NCBI GenBank assembly: GCA_040255405.1 | Contig: JBDZUX010000004.1 | Coordinates: 106,094-170,093 of the forward strand | DNA from: 66-474 sp040255405 | Lineage (GTDB): Bacteria > Pseudomonadota > Gammaproteobacteria > Xanthomonadales > Rhodanobacteraceae | DNA length: 64,000 nucleotides | Direction of reading: 5' to 3' | Shown: positions 53,393 to 62,266 of the stretch, one piece after another | Position numbering within the stretch: the stretch's first letter is position 1 | Layout: each line of letters begins with the position of its first letter | Translations under genes and position numbers: made by a program | The notes under the pieces: model-generated | Told to the model about the DNA's origin: nothing | Database searches by the model: none | Seen by the model: only the letters and a program-made list of their open reading frames with translations

Positions 53393-56300
53393 TCAGAACT
53401 TGACGGTCAAGCGTGCCCAGTAATAGCGACCCAGTGTGTCGAAATCGCCCGGATCGGTATTGGCGTTCAATACGTTGTTGGCGAACAGCAGCGGGGGTTG
53501 CTTGTCGAATACGTTGTCCACGCCCACGTCGATGCGGGTATTGATCGGTTCAATGCTGTAGCCGACCTGCACGTTGTTGTATACCCAGGCACCGAAATGC
53601 AGGACATACGGGCCCGCGGGACCGGTTGGTGGAAAGCTCGCCACCGCCGTCTGGCCCTGCGAGGGATCCAGAGAGCCGAGCTTGAACTTGCTGCTGTAGG
53701 TCATCGTCCACTGCGCGTCCCAGGGACCAAGCTGCCAGCTGAGGGTTCCGATGGCCTTGAGGCGCGGGAAGAAGCACATGCCAACAGAGCTGCCAAACGG
53801 GCAGGCGGAACCCAGGGCCGAACCGAAGGAACCCATCACGCCAACCGCGTTCAATACCTGGTTACCCGCTTGGCCCGGCGCAGTCTGGATCTTGTACTGC
53901 TGCAGGTACGTCGCATTCACGCCCACGTCGAACTGGCCGAAGGAGAACCGTGGCAGGCGGTAGCTTGCCGCCAAATCCAGGCCCTTCACGTCCAGGCGGC
54001 CAAGATTCACGGTAGGCAGGTAGAGCTCTTGAATCTGTCCTGCGGAGGCGACTCCCGAGCTGCGATGGATCAGCGGGCAATATGCCGTGACGCCGTTGAA
54101 ACACTGATCCAGCACGGTCTGCGCGCCGACCTTCGTGATGACGTCGTTCAGATAGATGCGCCAGATGTCGGCACTCATCGACAGGCCCGGCACGAAGTGC
54201 GGCGAGTACACCGCCCCGAAGTCGAACGATTTGCCGGATTCCGGCCCGAGAGGAAAATTCGCGAACTTCGAACCGGACGTCAATGCGGCGAGCTGCTGAC
54301 CACCGGCCACGAAGATATCCTTGAAGCTGCCGTCCAGCGGCACGTTCTCGCAGGCCGGATTGGCCGTCGTGATGTGGTCGCAGGGGTCGCTGCTCAGCAG
54401 CGGCGCACTGCCAACCGGGGCCTGGAACACGTTGCGAATCGTCGGCGCGCGGAACACCGACGCCACGGTGCCTCGCAACATCAGATCCTCGATCGGCCGA
54501 TACTCGACGGCGATCTTCCAGTTGCTGGTGCTGCCAAAGGTACTGTACTTGGAATAGCGATCACCCAAGGTCACATTCAACGCGTGGACAAGCGGCAAAT
54601 CCTTCAGCAGCGGCATGAAAACTTCGGCATAGGCCTCCTTGACGTTGTATCCACCCTGCAAATGCGCCGAGCATTGGCTGCCCAGGATGCAGTTGCCGCC
54701 GTTGGCGAGGTTGACCAAAAGATCATTGCTGACGACGTTGTTGGTGTAGAGCTTGCGGTAACCCGCGCCGGCGGCCAACTGCACCGTGCCCGCCGGAAGA
54801 TCGAACAGTCCGCCGTTGATGTCCGCGTGGTACGCGCGATTGATCACCCAGGCATCGGTCAGCGCCGGGGTAGCCGCGGCCTGGATCACCGCCTGCGTAT
54901 TGGGGTTGAACAAATTGAACGGATCGAACGGCGTGCAATCCGAGAGGGGGATCGCGCCAGCCGCGTCCGACGCCGATCCATCGGCCGCCGTACCGCATTG
55001 CACCACACCGTCCGCATTCAGGAACGATGGGCCGGCTCCCTGGTTCAGGACGGTTTGGTTCGGTAATCCGTTGGAGGTGGTGATCAGCGACTCGTGACCG
55101 AAGTTGTAGCCCACATCCCACTGCCAGTCCTGGCCGAACATGGTGGCGTTGCCCTTGAAGCCGGCCATCAACTGGTCGGTCGAGCCCTGCACCGAGGTGT
55201 ATCGGGGGCCTGCCGGGAACATGCGCAGGCCAATGGTCGCACCATTGCGGGAGAAGTCCACGCCGAACGGGTTGTAGTAACTGTCCTTCGATATCACGAA
55301 TCCCGTATCGAGCAGGCCCGAGCCCAGCACGGTGGGCGCCAGCTGGAACGCCGAGCGGGTCTTGTTGTGGTAAACGGTGGTGTAGAAATCCACGTTGTCG
55401 GTGAGGTGATACTCGCCCTTGAAGAACAGGTTCGTCCGCTCCTGCGGCGTCATCAGCAAGTTGACCGAAGCGTAGTTGTAGCGGTCGCCGGGCTGCGAAC
55501 CGAAGCAGTGGTAGTCGGCGAGGGTGGTCGGGCTCGTGCCAGCCTGCGCCACGTCCGGGTTCAGGGACAGGCCGGAAGCGCACCCGTGAGTATCGGCGCC
55601 GATACGGACCCAATCACGCGCGGCGTAATGCGATCCGCCGATGAACGACGTGATGCCCGACCCTGGCACTGCCAGATACGACAACCCTGCCGGTGCGGTA
55701 CCCGGGGCACCGTAGGTGTTCGTTGCGGTCAGCGACACTGCGTTCTCCGCGTATGGGCGGTTCGCTTGCATCACCGGATCGAACTTGTTGTAGTCCACGC
55801 CGGCAAGGATGCTGCCCTTGTCCGAGGTCTGCCCGAACATGAAGCTGGCGCCCCGGCGCGCACCGTCGCCACGATCCGAGATCCCGTAATTCGCCTGGAA
55901 CTGCGCGCCCTGGTAATTCGACTTCAGGATGATGTTGATGACGCCGCCGATCGCGTCGGATCCATACACCGCCGAGGCACCGTCGGTCAGCACTTCGATG
56001 CGTTCCACCGCCGCGGTCGGGATGGTATTGAGATCGACCGGACCACCCGGCCCGTCGACGACGCGTTCGCCGTCAACGAGGACCAAGGTGCGCGAAGCCC
56101 CCAACCCGCGCAGACCGACCTGAGTCGCGCCACTGCCGCCACCGTTGTTGACGCGCGGGCTCTCGACGCCGCCGGTGATGCCCGGCAACTGCTGGATTAC
56201 GTCGCCCAGCGTCAGCTTGCCGGTCGCCTGGATTTGCGCAGCGCTCACGGCGACCACGGGATTGGAAGTCTCCAGGTCCACGCGGCGGATGTGCGAACCC

Positions 56301-56461
56301 GTGACCACGATGGTCTGCAGGGTCTGCGGTTGGTTGGGTTGCGTGTTCGCCTGTTGCGCGTGGGCCGTCACTGCAACACTCGCGACTCCCAGCGCCGCGC
56401 CCGTCGTGCTGGTTACCTGCAGCGCACGCCGGATCGCGGCGCACAACGAATTTTTCGACAT
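53393..56461 (-). CDS. TonB-dependent outer-membrane receptor
   Basis: A 1022-residue receptor of the large Xanthomonad/Caulobacter style. It has a signal peptide (MSKNSLCAAIRRALQ to about residue 35, ...VAVTAHA), a TonB box-like stretch (LQTIVVTGSHIRRVDLETSN), a plug domain (GVESPRVNNGGG, RTLVLVDGERV, AVERIEVLTDGASAVYGSDAIGGVINII), a long beta-barrel and the terminal aromatic ARLTVKF typical of barrels. Cysteine pairs (CGTAADGSASDAAGAIPLSDC) occur in extracellular loops. Ligand not evident; no siderophore synthesis genes nearby. ATG with AGAGGGG before it. Confidence 0.92.
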   Translation of the reverse strand: MSKNSLCAAIRRALQVTSTTGAALGVASVAVTAHAQQANTQPNQPQTLQTIVVTGSHIRRVDLETSNPVVAVSAAQIQATGKLTLGDVIQQLPGITGGVESPRVNNGGGSGATQVGLRGLGASRTLVLVDGERVVDGPGGPVDLNTIPTAAVERIEVLTDGASAVYGSDAIGGVINIILKSNYQGAQFQANYGISDRGDGARRGASFMFGQTSDKGSILAGVDYNKFDPVMQANRPYAENAVSLTATNTYGAPGTAPAGLSYLAVPGSGITSFIGGSHYAARDWVRIGADTHGCASGLSLNPDVAQAGTSPTTLADYHCFGSQPGDRYNYASVNLLMTPQERTNLFFKGEYHLTDNVDFYTTVYHNKTRSAFQLAPTVLGSGLLDTGFVISKDSYYNPFGVDFSRNGATIGLRMFPAGPRYTSVQGSTDQLMAGFKGNATMFGQDWQWDVGYNFGHESLITTSNGLPNQTVLNQGAGPSFLNADGVVQCGTAADGSASDAAGAIPLSDCTPFDPFNLFNPNTQAVIQAAATPALTDAWVINRAYHADINGGLFDLPAGTVQLAAGAGYRKLYTNNVVSNDLLVNLANGGNCILGSQCSAHLQGGYNVKEAYAEVFMPLLKDLPLVHALNVTLGDRYSKYSTFGSTSNWKIAVEYRPIEDLMLRGTVASVFRAPTIRNVFQAPVGSAPLLSSDPCDHITTANPACENVPLDGSFKDIFVAGGQQLAALTSGSKFANFPLGPESGKSFDFGAVYSPHFVPGLSMSADIWRIYLNDVITKVGAQTVLDQCFNGVTAYCPLIHRSSGVASAGQIQELYLPTVNLGRLDVKGLDLAASYRLPRFSFGQFDVGVNATYLQQYKIQTAPGQAGNQVLNAVGVMGSFGSALGSACPFGSSVGMCFFPRLKAIGTLSWQLGPWDAQWTMTYSSKFKLGSLDPSQGQTAVASFPPTGPAGPYVLHFGAWVYNNVQVGYSIEPINTRIDVGVDNVFDKQPPLLFANNVLNANTDPGDFDTLGRYYWARLTVKF

Positions 56462-56854
56462 CTCGAACCCCTCTTGGAAAGAATGATGACCACGACCAGC
56501 ACGTCAACGCGTGGCGCGTTAACGTCATTTTTATTTCTTGGCGTATCGCTGGTGTGGCGTTTCTTTCGCGTATCCGTTGCGCAAATTGCGCGATCCGGCC
56601 ATCGGCAGGACACTTCAAACGACGGATCTGTCCAGGGGCTTCGTCCGCTGACGGCCATCGAGAAATCGACTTAGCTTCCCAGGCATTGGCCAAGGACGCC
56701 GCGACTGCGCGCCCACTGGATCAGGCGACCAGCGCGGCGCGCCGCAACATCCGGCGTTTTCAGGATGGCGAGGCCAAACGGGAGCGTCGCGAACTCGTCC
56801 GCGACGAAGGAATCGTGCGGGAAGTGGCGCACGCCATGCGCCGTTGGATGCGCG
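56462..56854. other. upstream region of the TonB receptor with a short palindrome
   Basis: No convincing gene in these 393 bases. GCGCAAATTGCGC (56579-56591), a 6-1-6 palindrome 118 bases from the receptor start, could be an operator. Two short open frames across 56554-56952 lack recognisable protein character. Confidence 0.5.
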
Positions 56855-58183
56855 TCAGGGAGATTCCAGACGCATCCTGGCAGCGCCGCCTGTCGCGACG
56901 CCTTCACCTGAAGGCAACGTTCGCACCATCAGGTACGCCAGCAACACGATGACGACCGCGTAAACATATTGCGTGCGCGACACGCCGATGCCAAATGGAA
57001 ACCAGATGCCCGGTACGCCGATCGTGTCGAGCACCTCTCCGAACAACCCGGCCATGATCGCGGCCAGCGTGACGGGCGCCAGGATTCTCATCGGCCCATC
57101 GCGCACGATGCGCACACCGATCACGACGAGCAGCGCGATCGATGCGAGGCGACTGGTTTGCATCAAAGCCGCCGCATGGTTCACGGCACCGGTCGCGCCG
57201 ACGATCGCCAGCACCAGGGCTGCCGCGTCGATGCTTCGCCATGGACGCGCGGGCCAACGATTCCAGGCCCATGTCCAGGCGGCCACCGTCGGCACCCACA
57301 TCAGCCTCGCCAGCCAGGCGTAAGTCCTCAGGCTTTCGAGATCCGTCCATGCGACGGTGGCGTTGCCAAGCCTCCGGACCGCCATGAGCGCAAGCGCGAT
57401 GCTGGCAAAGGTCAAAAAGCCCTTGCGGCTGCTGCGAGATCGCCACACCAGCGCCAGCCCGACGAGCACGAACATGTAGATCGGCTCGATCGCATCGACG
57501 ATGTAACCGGCGATGGTTCGCGCCCATTGCGCGCGATGCAGCGCGCGACCGGTCGATATCGGCGCCAGTATTGGCGGGGTATGCATCCCGCCGGCCTCGG
57601 CGCTGACACCCGCAAAGGGAGGCAGGTACGTCCGGATGGCGAGGACACCGCGCGATCCGGCGGTATCCGCGGGAAGGTCGAATTGCAGCGGCCGCGTGGC
57701 CACGAGGTGCACGGGTGGCGAAATCCGGCCGGAGCCGCCCAGCCGTTGGCCGTTCCAGTACAACTCGTAGCCAATGTCGACGAGGGTCGGTCCGAGGATT
57801 TCCCACGACGCGTCGCCTGCCGGCACATCAACCGCGCGCCGATACCAGGCGTAGCCGTGGTAGCCGGGATGCCCGTGCGCCATCCAGCCGGCCACGTAAT
57901 CGGGCAGGCCGACGTCGCCATCGTGACTGCCCGGCGGCGCGGTCATGTCGATGGTCTCCCAATGGCTGTCGTCCAGGCCCGTACCTGCCCAGCGTGGATC
58001 GTCGCCGACCTGGAAGCGCCACGGGCCGTCGAGCAAGGTGCTGGCAGCCCGCAGCGCGGGTGGATCGGGACGCCCGCCGCTCGCCAGGTCGGCGATGGCG
58101 ACAGCCAATCCCGCCAGCGCAGCGACGGCGATGCCGATCATTCTTCGGCGCTGCGTTGCATCGATGGATGATTTGGGGAACAT
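56855..58183 (-). CDS. seven-helix sensor-like protein with an extracytoplasmic beta-sandwich domain
   Basis: A 442-residue protein: an N-terminal helix, an exported beta-sandwich-like region at about 40-205 with the galactose-binding-like wording DGPWRFQVGDDPRWAGTGLDDSHW and YELYWNGQRLGGSGRI, and about seven membrane helices from 225 onward (7TM-DISM-like). No histidine kinase, GGDEF or other output domain follows. It looks like the sensory half of such a protein or a stand-alone membrane sensor. ATG start; no regulator gene adjacent. Confidence 0.65.
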   Translation of the reverse strand: MFPKSSIDATQRRRMIGIAVAALAGLAVAIADLASGGRPDPPALRAASTLLDGPWRFQVGDDPRWAGTGLDDSHWETIDMTAPPGSHDGDVGLPDYVAGWMAHGHPGYHGYAWYRRAVDVPAGDASWEILGPTLVDIGYELYWNGQRLGGSGRISPPVHLVATRPLQFDLPADTAGSRGVLAIRTYLPPFAGVSAEAGGMHTPPILAPISTGRALHRAQWARTIAGYIVDAIEPIYMFVLVGLALVWRSRSSRKGFLTFASIALALMAVRRLGNATVAWTDLESLRTYAWLARLMWVPTVAAWTWAWNRWPARPWRSIDAAALVLAIVGATGAVNHAAALMQTSRLASIALLVVIGVRIVRDGPMRILAPVTLAAIMAGLFGEVLDTIGVPGIWFPFGIGVSRTQYVYAVVIVLLAYLMVRTLPSGEGVATGGAARMRLESP

Positions 58184-58237
58184 GCGATGACCTCGTGATC
58201 GGGGTTGCGGCCGCGGACTTGCCTTGCATCGGATCGC

Positions 58238-59461
58238 TCAGAGATAACCGAGCCACCAATCGGAGCGCCTGCGCTTCACGCCCGCATACCAGCGGCAGAG
58301 GGGAAACAGCACCAACACGACCGAGAGCCACAACAGATAGATGGCCGGGAGGCCGACATCCCAACCGGCCGGCGCGCTGAAGGGAAAGTGCGCGAGGTCG
58401 GGGGAACGGAACACCTCGTCGATCGTCCCGAAACGGAGCCCACTCACTGCGACCGCAAGCGCGTGAAGCAGGAAGAAGTGCAGCACATAGAAGAACAGCG
58501 GCACCTTGCCGATGACTAACGCCGGACGCAGTACCGCCGTTACGCCGCCGTCGAATGCGCGCAGCAGCAACAGTGCGGGCCCCAGCGTCATCAGCAGGAA
58601 GAGTAGCGAGGGCGGGTACTTGGTCGTGTCGAGGAAGGACATCAGCGTCCACAGTGGCGATTGCTGTGATGACCAGGGCGCAGGATCCCCATAAAGGTTG
58701 GCCCACCGCAGCAGCACGAACGCGGCACACGAACCAATGCCGAGCCCAAGCAACCATGCGCGGCGGCGCCTCGCATCCAGCGCGTAGAGTTGCCCTAACA
58801 AATACCCGATCGCTGTGACGCCAACCCATGGGATCAACACGTAGGCAACGAACACGACGTGGCCGTCGCTGTTCAAAACGACGTTCGGCACATGCAGGAT
58901 CGACCACAGGGGCGCGAGCGGTCCAAACACCTGGGGCCGAATGCCATCGAGGGCGTTGTGACCGACGATCATCAGGGCACCAATTGAAAAAATCGCCCAG
59001 CCCGGCAGCCAGATCATCGCTCCCAGCGCGATCATGGTCCAGCCCAAAGCCCACAGCACCGTGATGATGGTTGTCTGGTAGTCGACATTGAACTGCAGCG
59101 CGAAACGCATCACCACCAGTTCAAGGAAGATCAACCAGAACCCGCGCGACACCAGGAAACGCGCGAGCCCCGCTTTGGACATGCGCTTCAGCGCCAAGCG
59201 GGCGCCCACCCCGGTGAGCAAAAAGAAGGTTGGCGCGCAAATGTGCGTGATCCAGCGCGTGAAGAAAAGCGCCGCGGTGGTTGCGGCCAGATCGGTTGGG
59301 CGAATGGCGAAGTTGCCGAAGAAATCGTGCGTGTGGTCCAGCGCCATCAGGATGATGATGATTCCCCGCACCACATCAACCGATTCGATGCGGGTGCGCG
59401 CGACGGCACCCGTACTCGACGGAGCTTCGACATCCAGAGCTCGTGTCACCATCGTCTGCAT
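58238..59461 (-). CDS. DUF1624/heparan-alpha-glucosaminide acetyltransferase-like membrane protein
   Basis: An integral membrane protein of 407 residues with about ten helices. The N-terminal motif RIESVDVVRGIIIILMALDHTHDFF is the DUF1624/HGSNAT/YeiB-type acyltransferase signature with its key His-x-His-D pattern, and TRWITHICAPTFFLLTGVGA follows. Likely moves an acyl group across the membrane; substrate unknown. Start uncertain: ATGs at 59503, 59461 and 59452; 59461 is used because GAGG lies just before it. Confidence 0.75.
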   Translation of the reverse strand: MQTMVTRALDVEAPSSTGAVARTRIESVDVVRGIIIILMALDHTHDFFGNFAIRPTDLAATTAALFFTRWITHICAPTFFLLTGVGARLALKRMSKAGLARFLVSRGFWLIFLELVVMRFALQFNVDYQTTIITVLWALGWTMIALGAMIWLPGWAIFSIGALMIVGHNALDGIRPQVFGPLAPLWSILHVPNVVLNSDGHVVFVAYVLIPWVGVTAIGYLLGQLYALDARRRRAWLLGLGIGSCAAFVLLRWANLYGDPAPWSSQQSPLWTLMSFLDTTKYPPSLLFLLMTLGPALLLLRAFDGGVTAVLRPALVIGKVPLFFYVLHFFLLHALAVAVSGLRFGTIDEVFRSPDLAHFPFSAPAGWDVGLPAIYLLWLSVVLVLFPLCRWYAGVKRRRSDWWLGYL

Positions 59462-59534
59462 GGCCTCATCGGAATGTACGCGGCAGTTGCCTGGCATTGC
59501 CATTTCGCATTCGTATTACCGCTATCTCGCGCCA

Positions 59535-60563
59535 CTATGGATTGAAGCCCAGGGCCCGCTGCCCTTGCTGCTTTCGCCACAGCCACCCCAATCCCACCGC
59601 GGCGAGGACGTCGATCGCGATCTTGAAGTAGAGGTCGGCGCTCGGTGGCCCCAAAAAGCCGACGAAGCTCACCGCCATCAGCCCGGCCACGCTGCCCGCA
59701 CACAGCCGAAAGGAATGGCGTTTGGTCCAACCGGGCGCTGAAATCCAACGTGGTAGCAGCAGCAACATCGTGACGGCGATGCCAAACGCGATCGAGGACG
59801 GAATCACAGGCGGCACCCAGGGCGCGATCCCGAACGCCATCAGCAGAACCGCGTACCAGACCACCGACCACGCGAACCCGGACATCGCGAGCCATCCGGG
59901 CGCCGGCGGCGCGAACGGACCGGGTCGCGCGGCGCGGTGTCGCAATGGCCCGAGCGCCAGCCCAACCAGTGTCCCGATCACCAGCAGCGAAACGACAAGG
60001 GTCGCCAGCGGCGGTATGAACGGCGGCTGGTGGAACACCTTTACGCGCGCGACGTGGGTCCACATGAACCACGCCAGCACACTGCCGAGCGCGAAACAGG
60101 ACAGGGTCACGGCAACACCAGGCTTCCCCATCCACGCTCGCTCGCTGCGGTCGGGAAACACCAACTCGACCAGGCAAATCGGAACGAACACGACGTACAC
60201 GCATTCGTATACCAACGCCCAGATCAGATACAGGTAGTTCACGCCGAAGGCGCGCGCATACCCCTCGCCCTTGAGCATGATCACCAACGGCGCCAGCGAG
60301 GATTGCTGGATCACGGTTTCTTCGGCCAGCGCGAGTGCGAGTGCAAGGGTGAGGAAGGCAATCCATCCGAGCTTGAAGGAGCGGACTGCATGACGGATCA
60401 GCACCGCGCCTCCGCCCCACACACACATCTCGACCGGGAAAACGAACAACGCACGCAAACGCGTTGCACCGGGCAGGACTTCCGCAACCAACGGAGCGAG
60501 GAAAAGCAAGGTCCAAGTTGGCGCGAGGCGTTGGCGCCATGACAGGGGCGTATTGTTGGACAT
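59535..60563 (-). CDS. multi-spanning membrane protein, unknown
   Basis: A 342-residue protein with about nine hydrophobic segments (WTLLFLAPLVAEVLPG, YLYLIWALVYECVYVVFVPI, AWSVVWYAVLLMAFGIAPWV) and a glutamate pair in LALALAEETVIQQSS. I do not recognise a family; it may relate to DUF-type acyl or lipid membrane enzymes near the HGSNAT-like gene. Ends with a charged C-terminus. Start at 60563 gives MSNNTPLSWRQR. Confidence 0.65.
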   Translation of the reverse strand: MSNNTPLSWRQRLAPTWTLLFLAPLVAEVLPGATRLRALFVFPVEMCVWGGGAVLIRHAVRSFKLGWIAFLTLALALALAEETVIQQSSLAPLVIMLKGEGYARAFGVNYLYLIWALVYECVYVVFVPICLVELVFPDRSERAWMGKPGVAVTLSCFALGSVLAWFMWTHVARVKVFHQPPFIPPLATLVVSLLVIGTLVGLALGPLRHRAARPGPFAPPAPGWLAMSGFAWSVVWYAVLLMAFGIAPWVPPVIPSSIAFGIAVTMLLLLPRWISAPGWTKRHSFRLCAGSVAGLMAVSFVGFLGPPSADLYFKIAIDVLAAVGLGWLWRKQQGQRALGFNP

Positions 60564-60670
60564 GGATGGATTCCCGGCACTCTTCATTCGGCAGCAATTT
60601 GCTCGTGAAAGAGAGGGGCGCCCCGCCCCGAATCCGGCGGCGCATGCACGGCGCACGCTGGCATGGATCG

Positions 60671-61039
60671 TCAATCTTCGGGTTCGTGGCAAACCACTTC
60701 GATGTTGTGCCCGTCAGGACCGATGACGAAAGCAGCAAAGTATTTCCCGCTGTAGTTCGGGCGCATGCCCGGCCCACCGTTGTCCCTGCCACCCGCCTTG
60801 ATGGCCGCGCGATGGAACGCTTCGACCTGCTCGCGATTCCGGGCCACGAACGCCAAGTGGAGATGGGCAGGCTTCACATCGGTTTGGAAGATGCACAAGG
60901 AAGTCTTGCCGTCTGCGCTCAGCTCGATGCCGGATGGTCCCTCCGAGAGCACGGCCATGCCGATCGGTGCGAGCGCCTCGAGGAAGAAGGCCTTGCTCGT
61001 TGGATAGTCGCTGACTCCGAACACGACATGGTCGAACAT
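60671..61039 (-). CDS. VOC-family protein (glyoxalase fold)
   Basis: A 122-residue VOC protein: MFDHVVFGVSDYPTSKAFFLEAL, AHLHLAFVARNREQVEAFHRA, GRDNGGPGMRPNYSGKYFAAFVIGPDGHNIEVVCHEP. Metal ligands His4, His-x in PAHLHLAF and Glu in IEVV are in place, typical of the CatE/glyoxalase-like group. ATG 61039 with GGGAGAAG before it. Confidence 0.85.
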   Translation of the reverse strand: MFDHVVFGVSDYPTSKAFFLEALAPIGMAVLSEGPSGIELSADGKTSLCIFQTDVKPAHLHLAFVARNREQVEAFHRAAIKAGGRDNGGPGMRPNYSGKYFAAFVIGPDGHNIEVVCHEPED

Positions 61040-61108
61040 GGCTTCTCCCCATATGTTCTGGACGACGCAGCGCCTGATGCACCCACCACTGGCGGCGGTC
61101 GTCACGAC

Positions 61109-61999
61109 TCACCCCATCGCATGGCAAGGCCAGCGCCGGGGTCCGGTTCGCCTGACTTCATCGGCCGTGACGCCAAAATGTCGCCGGTAACTGCGCGAGA
61201 ACGCGCTGCGATTCTCGAAGCCGGTTGCCAGCGCAACCTCCGTTACCGCCAGGCCACCGGACCTGAGCAGGCGGTCGGCGCGGCGGAGCCGCTGCCTGAC
61301 CAGGTACGCATGGGGTGTCTCCCCATACATCATGTTGAACGTGCGGAGGAAATGGCAAGGTGAATAGTTGGCGATGCGTGCCAATGCCTCGATGTCCAGT
61401 TCCCGCTCGCAATGGGCATTCATGAATCGTCGCACGCGTTGCAGCCGCAAGAACACCTGCAACCTGGCTGCATGACTTCGCCCCGGGCTCCGCCCGATGA
61501 TTTCGTGGAGCGGCGCCTGCAAGGCCCAAAGGTCGCCGGCCATCTCGCGCAGCCCCTCTTCAAGCTCGGCCAGACCCGCGCATCTGGCCAGTGAAATGAT
61601 CCGGCGGCGCAGGTTCCGTTCGACTTTGTGCATGGCGGGCAGCAGCCGGCCTCCGGGCAACGGCACGTCGTCCATCAACGACTGCCATGCGTTCTTGCGC
61701 CCCGCCAAAGCGAACCACTTGCTTCCGGGGGATGCTACCGCCCGTTGCGCCGATTCAAGGCCGGTGATCAGGGCCCACCCCGAGTAAAGCGGAATGGCCA
61801 GTCCCGAGCAGTGCACCTGGACCTCGCCGCGCAGAGGGATCCATGCCGCCAATGCCGTACCCATGATCTCCATGACACGAGCGCCGGGGCCTGATTGGAC
61901 GGCGAATAGCCGTGCGTCCGTTTCAGGTACCTCGACCCGATTGATCGCTCGCCGCAGGTGCAGTGGCTCGATTCGCAAATTGTTCTGTTGCTCGAACAC
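61109..61999 (-). CDS. AraC-family transcriptional regulator
   Basis: A 296-residue regulator. The C-terminal 100 residues form the two helix-turn-helix AraC domain (LDIEALARIANYSPCHFLRTFNMMYGETPHAYLVRQRL in parts; VTEVALATGFENRSAFSRSYRRHFG). The N-terminal cupin-like effector region (VPETDARLFAVQSG onward) has no known ligand. Divergent from the MocR-type gene; the 267-base gap holds GTCCCAT (62090) and inverse ATGGGAC (62191). Confidence 0.9.
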   Translation of the reverse strand: MFEQQNNLRIEPLHLRRAINRVEVPETDARLFAVQSGPGARVMEIMGTALAAWIPLRGEVQVHCSGLAIPLYSGWALITGLESAQRAVASPGSKWFALAGRKNAWQSLMDDVPLPGGRLLPAMHKVERNLRRRIISLARCAGLAELEEGLREMAGDLWALQAPLHEIIGRSPGRSHAARLQVFLRLQRVRRFMNAHCERELDIEALARIANYSPCHFLRTFNMMYGETPHAYLVRQRLRRADRLLRSGGLAVTEVALATGFENRSAFSRSYRRHFGVTADEVRRTGPRRWPCHAMG

Positions 62000-62266
62000 G
62001 GGTTACTCCGTCCAGGCGAGGTCGGGTGAAGACGCGCACGGAGATCTGCACGCGCTTGCCGGGGCATCGCAAGACAACTGCTACCGACTGTCCCATTCCA
62101 CGAACGAGCTTGCGGATTCGCGGCGCCCTTTTTGCCGGCGTTGCGCCTCCTCTCCGGCTGCAAAAGTCCGCGGGCGGCTTCACGTTACTTATGGGACGGG
62201 ACACTACGACCGGAATCGTGGACGATGCGGTGGACGGTCGCAATATCCATTGCCGAGTGGAATCAC

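Noticed and set aside
53054..56674. Long open frames antisense to the TonB receptor
   Set aside because: Arginine- and histidine-rich composition with no family pattern; receptor on the minus strand is well supported.
56554..56952. Short frames on both strands upstream of the receptor (about 132 and 78 codons)
   Set aside because: No ribosome site, no family character, and the minus-strand one overlaps the 7TM gene end.
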